DNA of 64,000 nucleotides from contig NC_045148.1 of assembly GCF_008831285.2 (NCBI RefSeq), forward strand, positions 10,483,001-10,547,000, written 5' to 3'. The notes under the pieces were generated by a model that worked only from the letters and a program-made list of their open reading frames with translations, had not been told where the DNA came from and did no database searches. This document shows positions 9,216 to 21,350 of the stretch, piece by piece. How positions within the stretch are numbered: position 1 is the stretch's first letter; the number at the start of each line of letters is the position of its first letter. The stretch is from Nymphaea colorata (Eukaryota; Streptophyta; Magnoliopsida; Nymphaeales; Nymphaeaceae). A program made the translations under genes and the position numbers.

Positions 9216-12200
9216 TCAGCAAGGAGGAAGATCGGCAGGTGGCGGTAAAAGGGATTGGGAAGGAGTTGCTCCATTCTCCACAATGAAGCCCACGGCGAGA
9301 CCCCATGTTGTGTGTATCTCCAAGTGACAGTGCACAAACCATACGCCTGGGTTGAGTGCCTTGAACCGCAGCACTGCCCATCCGCCGCTTGGCACCGCCA
9401 CCGTATTTCTTTCCGGCGGATCAATCAGGTTGTAACTGCTCTCCGAGTTTAGTTCAGAATCGAAGTTCCCGAATCCACGCGCTACAATGAAGAAATTGTT
9501 TCCATGAAAATGGATGGGATGGTTCTCTGCATTCACAAAACTTGTATCCTGCAGCACCACCTCCACAGATGCCCCATAGGGAATAAGAAGAAGCTTCGTT
9601 CCAGGCTCTGAATTCATGTTGGCAGTTCCGATCGGGTGCCGCCTGGTGAAGTCGTAAGGGTACAGAGGAACCTTTGGGAAACCGGTGGAGTAAATGCCGG
9701 ATACATTTCGATAGTATGCTTCAAGTATGGAAAGTGGTGCGGATTGAACAACAAATGACTGGTTGTTGATAGAGGCAGAGAACTTCCTGCCATTCTTGCC
9801 TTTGCATGTCTGGTTTGCAGGACAATCTTGAAGGTTGAGGCTGACGGCTAGAAACAGGCGCATGTCTACCTCATTAGGGACTCTGCATGGGTACCGCATG
9901 GAGTTGAGACTGCGCAAGCTATCAGAAAAGTTGGTAGCAAATTGGGTGTCTCTCATTTGTGGGAGCTGCTTCACTTCAAATATGAACATTGATGATGGTG
10001 GTGGTGGTGATGGTGGCCGTGGAAGTGATGATGGGGACGCTGGTGTTGGCACTGCTGCTCCTGTTGGTGTGTACTGCACGAAGCCGATGGCTGTAGTTTT
10101 GTCAAACGGGAATACAGTAGTCGCATATGGCCTGACCGCCATTGCAAACACTTGCCGAGGTGGGGTGATCAGAGTTGAGAGCAGAACGGCCGTGGTCTGG
10201 CCAGGAGCTATCATGATTGCAGTGGTGGTGAATGGCTTGGTGTACGTGGCGTCGATCTCGACCACTGTCAGCGTGTGTTCTGCCACAGCAAAGAAGAGCT
10301 CGTCGTTGAGGGCGGCGTTGATCACCCGGAGCAGGTAGATCTTCCCTGGTTCAACGAGCATGCTGAAGGTATCTGCAGAAGCAGCAGCAGAACGCTTGAT
10401 TGTTGCTTAGCTGAGAAGACAACAGGAAGGAAGATGGTGATGATGCGGTAACACAGTATGGGTCTGAGAAATGCCGGATACCAGCTCCCCACCGATCTGC
10501 TTGTTGCGGCCATTATACCACAGAGAAACTTTTGTTGCCCACTGGGTGGACTTTGAACTTGTGACAAAGATTTCATACCATAATCATGTACGAAAGTCTA
10601 ACAAATGTGCAAAGTAAAAGTAGTTTCGGCTTGGTTTGTATTTTTGGAATCTGAACCATAATCTTTCGTTTTTCCCCATGTCTGAGGATCCTCTTTAATA
10701 CATAGTTCTATTGGATTGGTTTCCGGTTTGACCTTCAGGTTATACGGGAACTGGAGTTGAATTTAATTCTTAAAGAGAAAGCTAAGATGGACTTGGGAAT
10801 CCAGTCCATATCCACTCGGCTTGCCCTTTGCTTGTAGTCAGGAAGAAATATTTTCTGGCATTTCTGGAAGCCGTTTTCCCACTTGAAAATGAAAGAGAAA
10901 GACATTCCTAGGAAATCCATTAGCATCACCAGGACAGCACTTTTTCCACTTAAAAATGAAAGGAAGAAGACATTCCTTAGGAAGCCCCTTAGAGGATATA
11001 ATTATTGTTGGAAAAATCATTTTTGCCAGCTAGTCGGATCTAAAAAAGGCTAGGATTTTAATGGCTCCTGGTACATAATTATGGGCAGCTACTTAGGATG
11101 AGCTTTTTGGCGTTCCTGCCTCACTACTAGGTCAAGGCAGGGCGAGGATCCGTGCAGCATCTTTAGTGCTCCATGGTAACTTTTCTGTCATTCTTTAAGC
11201 AGCTGCTATCATTTACAGACTCAAACTTGATTGCCCTTTCTCTGGCAAAGAAACCAACCATAAAGAAATCACAAAAGGATGACCATGCATGCATTCATAT
11301 CAGTTGCATGTGATCCATCTTTTCTTTAAACTCGAATTACTCATGCACACTGAAGGTCAAACAGCTAAAAGAAACAAAACGCAGTGATTTTCTCAGAAAG
11401 ATAAACAGTACTGTTCCTTTTGCTTTCTCGTTATTGCTGCCAGCTTGAAAAAACAGCATAAGTTTGAAAGAAGCTGTTCTGACATGTTATTCGAAGACGG
11501 TGACTGTTTCATATATATTGTGCGACTTTTTGGAAGTAAATTGGCTGTTTCATTACGGGTTTCTGAGTGATTAGAATGAACTTTACCATTCTTGGAGCAA
11601 GGATACAGTGGTCCTGGTAAGCCATTGATGGTGTACGCATCGGAGACATTGGGGCCTCCTCCATACAGTAAAGTGTCTGCTTCAATGGCAATTACATCTT
11701 GATTCCACCATTCTCCTACAACAATTGAAGAGGCAAACGAGGAACACAGTCATGATAAGAAATTCTTCTAGAACCCTCACGAAAAGAAAGAAACAGGAAC
11801 AGGAGCTAGTCTCCTTGTACCTAATAGAATTGGAAACTCCTCGGAAATATGAGAAGGAAATGGATATGGGGCTTTTGGGTAGATGACGAATGCCCCATGA
11901 ACTGATGCTCTCTGCCATGAAAGATGAGCGTGCCAAAATAGAGTTCCCCTTTGTTCTGTCACCTTGAATCTATATGTGTATGAATGATTTGTCTGAATGG
12001 GACACTGGGTTACATACGCAGGCCCATCTGCCCAACTGGTTCTGAATTGCTTGATCCCATGCCTTGGCAACAAAATACAGAGAAGCTTAACTTTTCTATG
12101 GAGCAAAGTAACAGAGGAAAACAGAACTGAGATTTTAATAGTGACAAGGAAATGACAAACATTATCAAATATTCATGCATTCTCATGCAAACAGCGAAAT

Positions 12201-12700
12201 TAGAAGCAGCAATCCTCATCGTCTATTTGAAAGATGAGCGGCTAAGAGATTCCTTGCCCCAAGTGGCACTTCTTCAAGAAAGCCAACACAATCAAAATGT
12301 TCATGATCTTCTTTGGCTGTTGATATTGGAGTTACTAACCAGTGGATGGTAGTGTTGTCTGCTACCCTGTTTGTCACCTTGATGGCGACCTCATCACCCT
12401 CTTGGACAGCTATAGTTGGGCCTGGGTACTGGCCATTGACTGTTAGAAGAGGCTTGGTGTGGCAAATCCTCGTGATAGTCTTCCATTCAACCTACAAAGT
12501 TCTGCAACAATTGAATGGATCGAAGCAGGAAGCAGCATGCATCCAATTTTAATCAAAGGAAGACTTGTGTGGATTCTTACATTGAAACTAAATTGCCTTA
12601 TCGGCTTTGAAAATGCTACCACAGATAAAGCACAAAGCATGAACACCAAGCATTGGAGATTGCATGGCCTTGTACCGCAATCGTCACAGTGCAGCACCAT
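9216..12700 (-). CDS. LAC: Laccase (multicopper oxidase), five exons
   Basis: Exons on the minus strand are 12700-12581, 12491-12340, 12062-11821, 11715-11587 and 10372-9216. All introns are GT-AG and the total is 1,800 nt (599 residues plus stop). Laccases are secreted copper enzymes that oxidise phenols with reduction of oxygen to water; plant members act on monolignols and flavonoids in the wall. All four copper-ligand blocks are present: HWHG (about 90), WHAHLSW in exon 3, HPIHFHG (about 496) and [12 protein letters not shown] (about 560). A hydrophobic stretch (residues 16-30) follows a Cys-rich N terminus and may be a signal anchor or signal peptide. The exon pattern is the common plant laccase one. 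The second domain is followed by an unusual Pro/Ser-rich insert (about residues 313-345). The sequence looks like the LAC14/15-type branch, but that assignment is tentative. Intron 4 (10373-11586) is 1.2 kb and shows no inserted gene. Confidence 0.92.
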
Positions 12701-14341
12701 TTTCAGTTCCAAAGGAAGAAGAAAGAGTAATCTGCTGTTAAGATAGCTCAATGCCTTGCAAGTGCTTCTTATAGGCTGAAGTGCATCCCCTTGAAAACCA
12801 TGCAGGGGGACGAGACCCAAGGTTTTCGTCTCTGACTGCTTGTTCTTTAAGTCTATGCCACTCATAGGTCATCATATAGTGCCAGCATTTTTATTTTCTT
12901 TCCTTTTCTCTTATGATCCCTTTTCACTTTTCCTTTCACAAACTCGAGGGCCTATAATATAATGTGTCTTTAGACCCCAATGGTTGGTTGGGACATGACA
13001 GGAATTCGCCTAGCAAGTTCCCTACTCGTTAGAAAGTTTGCATCTTTGAATACATTTGTATAACCCAGAGACATACATCATCCACAAGGCAGAAACAGTG
13101 TTGCAAAGAAGAGCTCTACAATTCAGTCGATATTCACTGAGTCCATCCAAAGTAACACGTTCGGTTAGATAATACTTGATGTATAATAACTATTTATGAT
13201 GTCTACTGTCTAGGTGGCTGATAGCACATTAAAAATATAATGCACCATGGTTCTCACTGAGATTCATCTCCACTCTGAAGTGTGAACTGGTGACAAATTT
13301 TTGCTAGTTTAAGGGCAAAGCCTAGTTAGTACCTCGCATTGCCTCCAGAAACCATCATTATAACCTTTTACAGTTTTTATCCTTGATAAAGATACCAACT
13401 TCTGTATATATATATATATATTTGTTATTTGTATATATATATATATATATATTTGTTATTTGTAGGTACTGTGGAATTTACAACTACTCAGTTCTTCTGT
13501 CCCCGTCTACCCCTTGGATTTTTTATCTGTTCATGGCGTGCCTTCGTTTAATCTCTCATAGATAATCATGTTTCATGTCTACTGGCTACGCTCTTTCTTC
13601 ATTATATTACACTTCCGCAGCGGAAACAGTCGATATCTTGGGCTATACATTTGTAACATGTAAACAGATTTTTTTCAACTATCATTCATAAAATGACAAC
13701 TTCATGACTCATAAAATTCATGTTCTTGGGATCTGAAAATCACGATTTGCTGTTTGACATAAGTAAATCTTGTTGAGCACTTCTACATGTTCAAACTGAG
13801 TTAACACAGATTTACATCAAGTAGGGCGTAAGCTTCGTCGACCATACAATTAATGTGCTCGATTTGCTGGGGCTGGAATCCAGTCTGCGGTCTGTCAATT
13901 TCAATAGATAGACCTGTAGCCAGTCATAGTTTCATTAAATCCAATATGTGTGGACGCATGAGAAATGTGATCTTAGTGTTCATAAACTTTTGTGTATGTA
14001 ATTGCATGACAACCCAGTATGGAGCAAGACTTTAAAAAGAGGTCAAAGGACCCAATACAAGCCTGGTGCCAACATGATGGCTAAGCAGCCATCCAAAACC
14101 ATAGGGGACCTTTTCATCATTTGGTTAAGTCAAGGGCAATCACAATCATTTTCTTGATAGCTGGAGTCTCTCCTATCCTTGACCAAGGTTCAAGAGTGCA
14201 CAGTTAGGGGTTAGCAATGAATTAGATCTCAAATCGGGTAGGGTTATCAATACAAAAGATATCAGGTTTAAGTTTGATTTATAGCAAAAAGAAAAGAAAG
14301 GCAAACTGGGGTTTGCGCTTCATGATCTGAGAAGAGGTGGC
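12701..14341. other. Laccase upstream region and spacer with a TA repeat
   Basis: Upstream of the laccase ATG I see no gene. At about 13403-13465 a TA run plus TTTGTTATTTG is duplicated in tandem. The small frames here come from the repeat or lack any recognisable domain. Confidence 0.45.
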
Positions 14342-14479
14342 AGCATATGTTTGGATGCCTTATTCTACATAGTTCACGAGCTAAGTTGGTCCAGCTTGAG
14401 CTTGACTGGAAGCATATGTTTGGATGCCTTATTCTACATAGTTCACGAGCTAAGTTGGTCCAGCTTGAGCTTGACTGGA
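14342..14479. repeat. Two tandem copies of a 69-bp unit
   Basis: Units at 14342-14410 and 14411-14479 are essentially identical (start AGCATATGTTTGGATGCC, end CTTGACTGGA). The near identity implies a recent duplication. It produces a repeated phrase in a minus-strand reading frame that I do not consider a gene. Confidence 0.9.
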
Positions 14480-14604
14480 ACCTAGCTTGAAAGACATGGC
14501 TCAAGCTCGTTTTGAGCGATCAAATCAAGTTCATCTACTTGAGCTCAGCCCGGCTAAGCTAAAGCTAGCTCGTGGTGAGTATTGAGAAAGTTTTTTGTTG
14601 AAGC

Positions 14605-15410
14605 AAAAGGTCAATCTACTAAAGATCCGACTTGTTTATGTCAGCACGAAATTCTGGCCCAGGTAATGTCTTCGTTTGAATGTCCGCAACCTGATTCTTG
14701 ATATTGATGAATTGAATTCTGTATTCTTGATTAGTGAAGTGGAAGTCTATCTCTATATGCATTGTTCTGTCGTGAAATTGCTACAAGCCATTTGGCCCCC
14801 AAGTTGTCCGACCATAATATGATAGTCTCTTCTTCTCTTTCACTTGTAATTTTCTTAGGATGGTCTGCATCGATTCCTGCTAACTCATCAGATGCGGCTC
14901 TAATCAGAGTTTTGTCTTCAGCCTCTTTTTCATTATCTTAACATGGTGTGCTGTTTTCTAGATTTCCTTGAAACTAGATTGGATCCCATGAACGTGATAT
15001 ACCCATTTGTTGATCTTCTATTGTCTACGCGTCTTACCCAATCACCTGGAAAGGAGACAATCTAAGGGAATTCCGATTTGACTAGTTTCGGTCATAGTGC
15101 TACAAAGTGTCTACCAGATAATGAAGGATATTCTTGCATATTTCCAATGTGCTTGAGTTGGTTGATGCATGAATTGGCACGATTTATTCATTAAAAAGCT
15201 ATATTTGGTCTTGTCAAGATTACACATTGTTGCGATGCTTTAATAATATTTATACATTTAATATGATCATTGACCGATGCCTGAGTCTCTTCCACCTTAG
15301 AAACGGGAGAGTTGGCAACAGCAGGGGTAATAGCTGCCTCGGGCTCGGTCATTTTTTCCCGATCAAGAATTCCACATGTGCTGTCAACAAGGTTGATACT
15401 TTCATACATC
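14605..15410 (-). pseudogene. Ty1/copia pol relic (end of RT and RNase H)
   Basis: The minus strand gives copia hallmarks in order, broken by stops and shifts: CVILTRPNIAF, QPTQAHW, a DNRRSTNGYITFMGSNLVS-like block, LWSDNLGAKWL, then HIEIDFHFT and VADIQTKTLPG. These are the RNase H and C-terminal segments of copia polyproteins. The upstream part (15240-15410, frame with EPEAAITPAVANSPVSKVEE) may be foreign or a shifted remnant. No LTRs were found. Confidence 0.75.
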
Positions 15411-15576
15411 CAAGAAAGGAATGCAGTTTTCCTAGGTCGTTTATGGAAACTTTTACCAAGACCTGAGATAAGCTTATTTGCTTCAACTTCGTTTATGCCA
15501 CCTACTTAAAGCAGCACAAAAACAACTTCATTAGTTGATTGAGTAGGAGCTTAGGAGGAGTATTTCATCCTATCAC

Positions 15577-15970
15577 TAGGGGTGAATAACGAGTCGAGCT
15601 ACTCGAGCTCGACTCATTAAAGTTCGGCTCGTGAATGAGTTCGAGTTACTCGTTAAAGATCTGCTCGTGAACGAGTTCGAGCTTAACACGTAACTGCCAA
15701 GTCGAACTTGAGCCTTAATCAAGTCGATATATTCAAACGAGTTTACGAGTTAGTTGAACCTTAATCGAGTCGAGCTCGAGCTTAACATGTAACGATGAAT
15801 ATCAGTTCTATTCAATCGAGTTTGTCGAGCCTTAATCGAGTCGAGCTCGAACTTAACACATAACTGCCAAGTCGAGCTTGAGTTGCTTTCGTCGAGCTAT
15901 TCTTCAGCTTGAGCCGAGCTCGAGTTGACTGAACTCGGGCTCGACTCGACTCGACTCGTGTTCACCCCTA
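15577..15970. mobile_element. hAT-like MITE rich in GAGCTCG
   Basis: The element starts TAGGGGTGAATAACGAGTCG and ends CGACTCGTGTTCACCCCTA, giving terminal inverted repeats of about 20 bp. It is flanked by CCTATCAC (15569-15576) and CCTACCAC (15971-15978), a 7/8 match fitting the 8-bp target duplication of hAT elements. The inside (394 bp) is a dense array of GAGCTCGA/TCGAGC motifs in both orientations and could fold into a hairpin. It has no coding capacity. Confidence 0.8.
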
Positions 15971-17339
15971 CCTACCACCCAAGAGGGCCGAAATTCCCAC
16001 CCTCTCCCCATCCTCTCCAGGCTGCCCTTTGGTGTTTCAAGACAATACTCCTACTATGCTTCAACTTGCATATCAATGTTTTCCTTTTGCAACATAAGAT
16101 GCTGATGCCCTAAGAGTTCAAAATAAAACTGACCACCTACCAGCTCCCGCCCCATCCATTGCACCAAACCTCTAAGGAACAAAACAACTTCATTAGTTGA
16201 TGGGTTTATGAATAACGGCAAACTGAGTTTTATCAAATGAGGCTGAGTCCTTAGAAACATGGCCTAGGATCCTTTTTCAGCTCATACAAGGTCTTAGGCA
16301 AAGCGCATGACATGTCTTCTCCTATATGTACTCTTCATCTATACCACATAAAGAATACAAACATTACATGAGTTTCAAACAAAATATAAAATTACAACCA
16401 TAAAAGAATATGTACAACAAGAAAAGAATGAATTCATATAAAATGGATTTATACAATGAAAGTCATAATAGATATAAACATATCAATTAATAGCAAATAT
16501 TGCATGCTTGTCATCCCTATCCCAACCCATATCATCTTCTTCCTTGTCAGCTTGTCAATAATAAATTTCAACCATTTGGTTTCTGATTCATGGAAATGAA
16601 TACTCTTTGTGTAGTTCGTCATACAATCTTTCAAACAAGAACTTAAACATTTTATTTGGATAAAACTACATCTTTCAAATAACGTCAAAAAATGATACCT
16701 TTAACATATATGCAACATAAATATCATTCTATCCTTAACTCAAATATCATTAACAAAATACTTATTGTGCCATACAGCATTGTAACAAGCTACATAATTT
16801 TTAAATGATACTAGAATCCAAGTGGTTCAAGAAAAATATAACTTTTCACTTGTTTAAATAATTGGTCGAACACTTGGTGGATGGCTAAAAAGGCTAGGAA
16901 CCAAAAACATTCAAATATCTAAAAAAACCATAAAAATGAGAACCAATCAAACTAATAATCTACAAATAAGTATACGTGTACTGAGTTAGACATTGTTCAA
17001 ATTTGATGCTGAAATCCAGCCTCAATGCACTAGAATCTGACAATAACAAAAATTAAGAAAAAAATAGAGGTTTTGTGATTCTATAGAGATTTTATGTAAT
17101 TAATATATCAAATTGAAGGTACTACTAGAAAAATTTTGATATATAACTTACAAGCATGTTATAAATTTAAATCATATAAAATTAGAAAAAATGAAAGATG
17201 AGATTGAGGAATCAACCTTTTCAGCCTTCAAGCAATCCAAAAACACGATGAAGAAGAAGAGCTTGTCAGAAAATCACCTATAAGGGAAAGGGAAAAAAAA
17301 AGAGAAAGAAGAAGAAGGAAGGAGAAAAAGGGTTTGGGT
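15971..17339. other. AT-rich non-coding stretch
   Basis: I found no supportable gene. One 21-bp string at 15519-15539 recurs at 16181-16201, flanking the MITE at a distance. The stretch may include the inner part of the CACTA-like element that follows, but no transposase frame was recognised. Confidence 0.4.
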
Positions 17340-17786
17340 GGAGGTAATAAGTCGGATAAGCCTTTACCGACACGTACAGCACATTGGTAAAGGCATTACT
17401 AAAAATCATTGGTAATGTTATTGTGGCACTTACTGACATCTAAAGAGCGTAGATGAAAAAACGTTCGTAATCAACATGTTGATCAAAGTAGATACCCGCG
17501 TCAGTAATGTTCCAATAAAGATACATTTCAATGACGCGGTGAATATCACGTGCCGATAAAATGAGATACATGTATGTTTTACCGATGCACTCAACTAGAC
17601 ATCGTTAATTTTCAATGTGAAAACTTTCATCGACGCAAAACCTGTAATGTTTTGGTAAAGATGAAACTTCAGCGACACAATAGCTCCACCTGTCGATAAA
17701 GACTTCTTTTAACTGACTGGACGTCGTGAAAATGTATACTTACTGACATTTAGGTCTAAACGTTGACGCAGAAGCAGACTCCGTAT
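17340..17786. mobile_element. CACTA/Spm-like subterminal repeat region
   Basis: The stretch holds many variants of a short motif in both orientations: TTTACCGACACG, ATTGGTAAAGG, TTACTGACAT, GTGCCGATAAAA, TTTACCGATGC, TGTCGATAAAG. Such (T)ACCGACG/CGTCGGTAA arrays are typical of the ends of plant CACTA elements. I do not see a clean CACTA terminus. The region stops exactly where homology to the P450 copy begins, at about 17786/17787. Confidence 0.5.
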
Positions 17787-19348
17787 CAGCAAAGTAAAAG
17801 AGCTTGCACTCCCCTATGACTTCGTCTCTTGTCATTCCCTTGTTCCCATGATTACGGTGGCTCTTGTTTGATTCCAACAATATGCCTAACGATCATCATT
17901 TTTAGCTATCCCCAACTGCATTTCCTTCTCTCTATTCTCAATTATGTTATTAAGCAGGGATATAACCTTTCTGTTCAGCTCCCTCTGCCTCTTGTTCAAC
18001 TTGATCGGCAAAAACCTATTTTATACCCACAGAACATTAGCATATGTTAAGTTTTGGACATTGTATTCTCCTACAAACTAATTTGTAATTAAATTAATTC
18101 TGAAAGAATGTTGTCAAGGACGGTTCGTATTTTACCTTGATCCAGGAAAATAAATTCTTCTGGAGGCTTGAATCACTAGCTCTGCTTGTTCCTTCTGCAT
18201 TTGGAATATCTGCTTGCCTTCATCATAGTGACTGCCAAAGGCAGTCCTAGAAATGGCATCTCCAGTAAGATTATGAAGTTCCTTCCACACATCCAACTCA
18301 CACGATCCCTGGGGACTAATTGAACTTTCCCACCTCTGGACCAGCTCACTGCAACTAGTGGAGAATGATGGCAGCATTCCCTACTCACCCGAAACCAAAG
18401 TCGAAGTAAATAAATGACAGATCTATAGATGTAAGGCCGTCAAATTGAATAATTTTTTATTAAATAAGTGTCCAGAAGAAGAAGAAAAAGAATTACATAG
18501 ACAGCTATATTAGATCGTTCAAACCTTGTGTTTTTTCAAATGGAAAACAGGATTGATGCGCCTTCTCTGAACTGCCCATTGTTCACCGTCCAAGTTGGCG
18601 AGGCCCCACCCCAGCATCTTCACCTGGGCCGGCAGAGGAGGCTTGGAGAAGTGCCCAAATTTGTTGGAAAGGACTTCGTTTACCATCTCCGGATCCTTCA
18701 GGATTAGCTGCGGAGTCTTCCCAAACCAAGTCAGACAAATTCTTCCTGCACTTGTTCCAAAATCACCAAACGTTTCAGGAAGAATCAGATTCGAATCAAA
18801 AGGAGGACAAGATTAAAAGACCAAAGTTGGTGCCAAATATATTGTCTGTCTTTGGAAAGAAAGTAAAACAGCAGAAAAATAACAATACATGAATCTGATT
18901 ACTGAAGACGAAATGAAAATTCTTTTTTTCTCATCCATTGCATATTGGCATCCTTCGAATTCGCGTGGGGTATCTGCCATTAATTAGTTTCGAACTCCCA
19001 ATCAACTTGGTGAAGTTCAGAGCCACAGGATATATAGAAAGAATAAAGAATTGAGACCTCAAGCCCTTATGACATACCGTATTTATCAACGGCTTCCTTA
19101 AAGAAGGGCTCGACTCGTGGAGTTATGTCATGAGAGGTCATGGGCTTAGCCATTGCTTTCTCATGCATAGCGGCTTCTTTCCACGAGTTGCCTACGAGGA
19201 GTTTGTAAGGGTAGCCATGGATTCCCTGCCTCTTGAAGAACTCTGCGTACTGCCTAGGCTTCCACCACACAGAGTATACTGTCATCACCACCACCCACGA
19301 GAGGAAGAGAGCTACAGAAGCCAGGAGAAGGAGCACGGCAGCTGCCAT
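17787..19348 (-). pseudogene. CYP72A-type cytochrome P450 pseudogene, 3' truncated
   Basis: Exons 1-3 match those of the intact copy at 24.2-27.2 kb: 19348-19078, 18745-18525 and 18380-18136, with the same phases and GT-AG borders. Exon 1 is 3 nt shorter than its counterpart, in frame. Exon 4 starts at 18015, but about 40 codons in (near 17898) a lost base turns the AKNDDLLG codons into AKNDDR and a stop. Homology ends at 17787 against CACTA-like DNA, so the I-helix tail, ExxR, PERF and haem-binding exon are absent. Exons 1-3 are otherwise open, which suggests that loss of function is fairly recent relative to the duplication. It cannot make a working P450. Confidence 0.88.
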
Positions 19349-20074
19349 GAATGCTGTTCTTCCTTGGCTTACTGACACTGCTTGTGGGAGAGGCCCCAAC
19401 CACAGGGTTGATATTTAATGTCGAAATTTTTCATTTGGTTCACGTGGTGACAAAATAATGCTCGGTTCGCAAACCGAGCAGCGAGTAGTCACAGTTAGCC
19501 TTCTGTTTTCCTCTGGTAGTTTCTAAGGAGCCCAAACTTCGGCTTCAAGGTGACGGATTTTTCTTGGGTTGCGGAAATTCAAGGTTTATGTTTTGAAAGA
19601 TCCATTTCAATATCCATACTACGTGTTAAAATCTATGAATTTAATAGATTGGAAAGAGAAGAGGAGGAAAGTCCGATCTTAAATTCATAGACGTAAGATT
19701 CTAAGGTCTCAGATCACACATATTTAAATCCACCATAAAACAAACACAACCTACAACCTGTTTAGCAATGTTGTTTAATATAAAAAATTGATGTTTTTTA
19801 AATTTAAAATAAAAATTAACCACCTACCAACCTCACCCCAATTATTGCACTAACAGTATCTTTGGACGTGGGCATTGTACGATTAAGTTCGTTCTCAGCT
19901 CTTTTCTCTCTCTTCCTTTATTTTCCTTGTTTTTGAATGCCATCTTTTTGAAATGATTGTCAGCAGTGACGGTCTCACAAAATTGTTTTAATATTATGCT
20001 AATGTTTTAATATATTTGAATGTTTATATATATAAGTGTCCCATAAAAATTAAATATATTAAATTAGTGCCACA

Positions 20075-20079
<5 letters not shown>
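19349..20079. other. Upstream region of the P450 pseudogene with a MITE relic
   Basis: There is no gene. The segment at about 19583-19754 (ends AGGTTTATGTTTTG and AAAACAAACACAACCT) looks like a decayed member of the MITE family also seen at 20683 and 23437. The rest is AT-rich. Confidence 0.4.

Positions 20080-20160
<81 letters not shown>
20080..20160. repeat. (TA)n microsatellite, about 40 units
   Basis: An uninterrupted TA run of about 80 bp. The reading frame across it (IYIYIY) is an artefact. The sister duplication unit lacks an expansion at the matching place. Confidence 0.97.
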
Positions 20161-20164
<4 letters not shown>

Positions 20165-20682
20165 TCATACCTTTTACAAGAACATTCAATGCCATCTTTA
20201 TGATATGAAATGGGTTACCACCATGTGTAGTATATGGAATTGAAATGGTTATTATATCATTTTATGGTTCACAAATCTGGATTTTGTCATTCAGAAAGGA
20301 TCACAATATTGAGGGTGACACTGCGCCCTTGCCAAAAATAAACGGTGGCTGTTTTCAACGTTAAGCTCTATCACTAAGTTAAGAAAAGTTTACTTCATCC
20401 CTTGTTTAAATGTTCTTGTAAAAGGTATGACTCTTATTAAAATATGCTCCTTTTTAACAAAAACTTTCCTCTTAGTTTGAAGGCATTTATGACTAAATAC
20501 AACTTAACTTGAGCTAGTGATAAGAGGAAAATGGGAGGAATGTTAAGTTGCACAATATAATATAACAATTTCAATGTTGACTATGCTTTTGTTCTTTGTA
20601 AGGCTGAATGGTTAAGTTTCACTGGTTTAGCTAGTTGGATGAGTAATTGGTGGAATGCTAATTCCCACTTGGATCCATACAT

Positions 20683-20916
20683 GGCTGTGTTTGTTTACCA
20701 CATATCACAAATTGGCAGTGATATGAGATAGCCGAAGTTCTCAAATCCATGAATTTAAGGTCAGACCTTCTCCATTCGGACCTTAAATGCTTGTTTTTTT
20801 TTTTTTGTATATAGAATGGATTTGAGATCTTGTGTTTGCTTAAACTGGGATATTCTTATGTATCAAAACTTCAAAAGCAGCGTCGGATTTCGGACGAAAG
20901 GCTATCAAACACAACC
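20683..20916. mobile_element. MITE-like element, TIR GGNTGTGTTTG
   Basis: The ends GGCTGTGTTTG and CAAACACAACC are inverted repeats. The interior contains paired AAATCCATGAATTTAAGGTCAGACC-like stretches that could form a hairpin. Related copies lie at 23437-23626, near 19583 and near 28076, all in the P450 cluster. The copy near 28076 is the duplicate of this one, so its insertion predates the segmental duplication. Confidence 0.5.
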
Positions 20917-21350
20917 TTTGGTATCAACCACTGTGAAAGCCGTCGTAGCCGAAGACTTTGGGAGCAAGGAAAGGGCAAAGGAAGGGGAAGGGACAAGAGG
21001 ATGAGAGTTGTTTACTTCTGAGGGCCTACTGATTAGGTTTTAATTTAAAAAATTAATTAAAAAACCTTTTTCACCAAACCCAAAAAAAAAACTATTTGAT
21101 GACAAGGAAAATGTGCAAGCTCTTGTTAATTTAAGCTTGGAAGTATCTTCAAGTTGAGCCTTTGCTTTAAAAATTTTCCCAGCAGTGGTCAAACATGGTT
21201 TTCGTTTTCCCTGGACAACATGTTATAGTTTCAATTTCCAACTCCGGCCGTCAATCAAACAGTTGGAATTATGTAGGATCCAAAGATGTCTAGATCCAAA
21301 CCTAATTAAGTTGGAGATACACAGAGTGCAGGCTATATGGGCCATTCGGG

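Noticed and set aside
9835-10338. Plus-strand frame of 167 codons
   Set aside because: It lies antisense to laccase exon 5; the laccase domains and splice sites on the other strand are unmistakable.
20016-20243. Open frame encoding a long Ile-Tyr repeat
   Set aside because: It is only the translation of the TA microsatellite.
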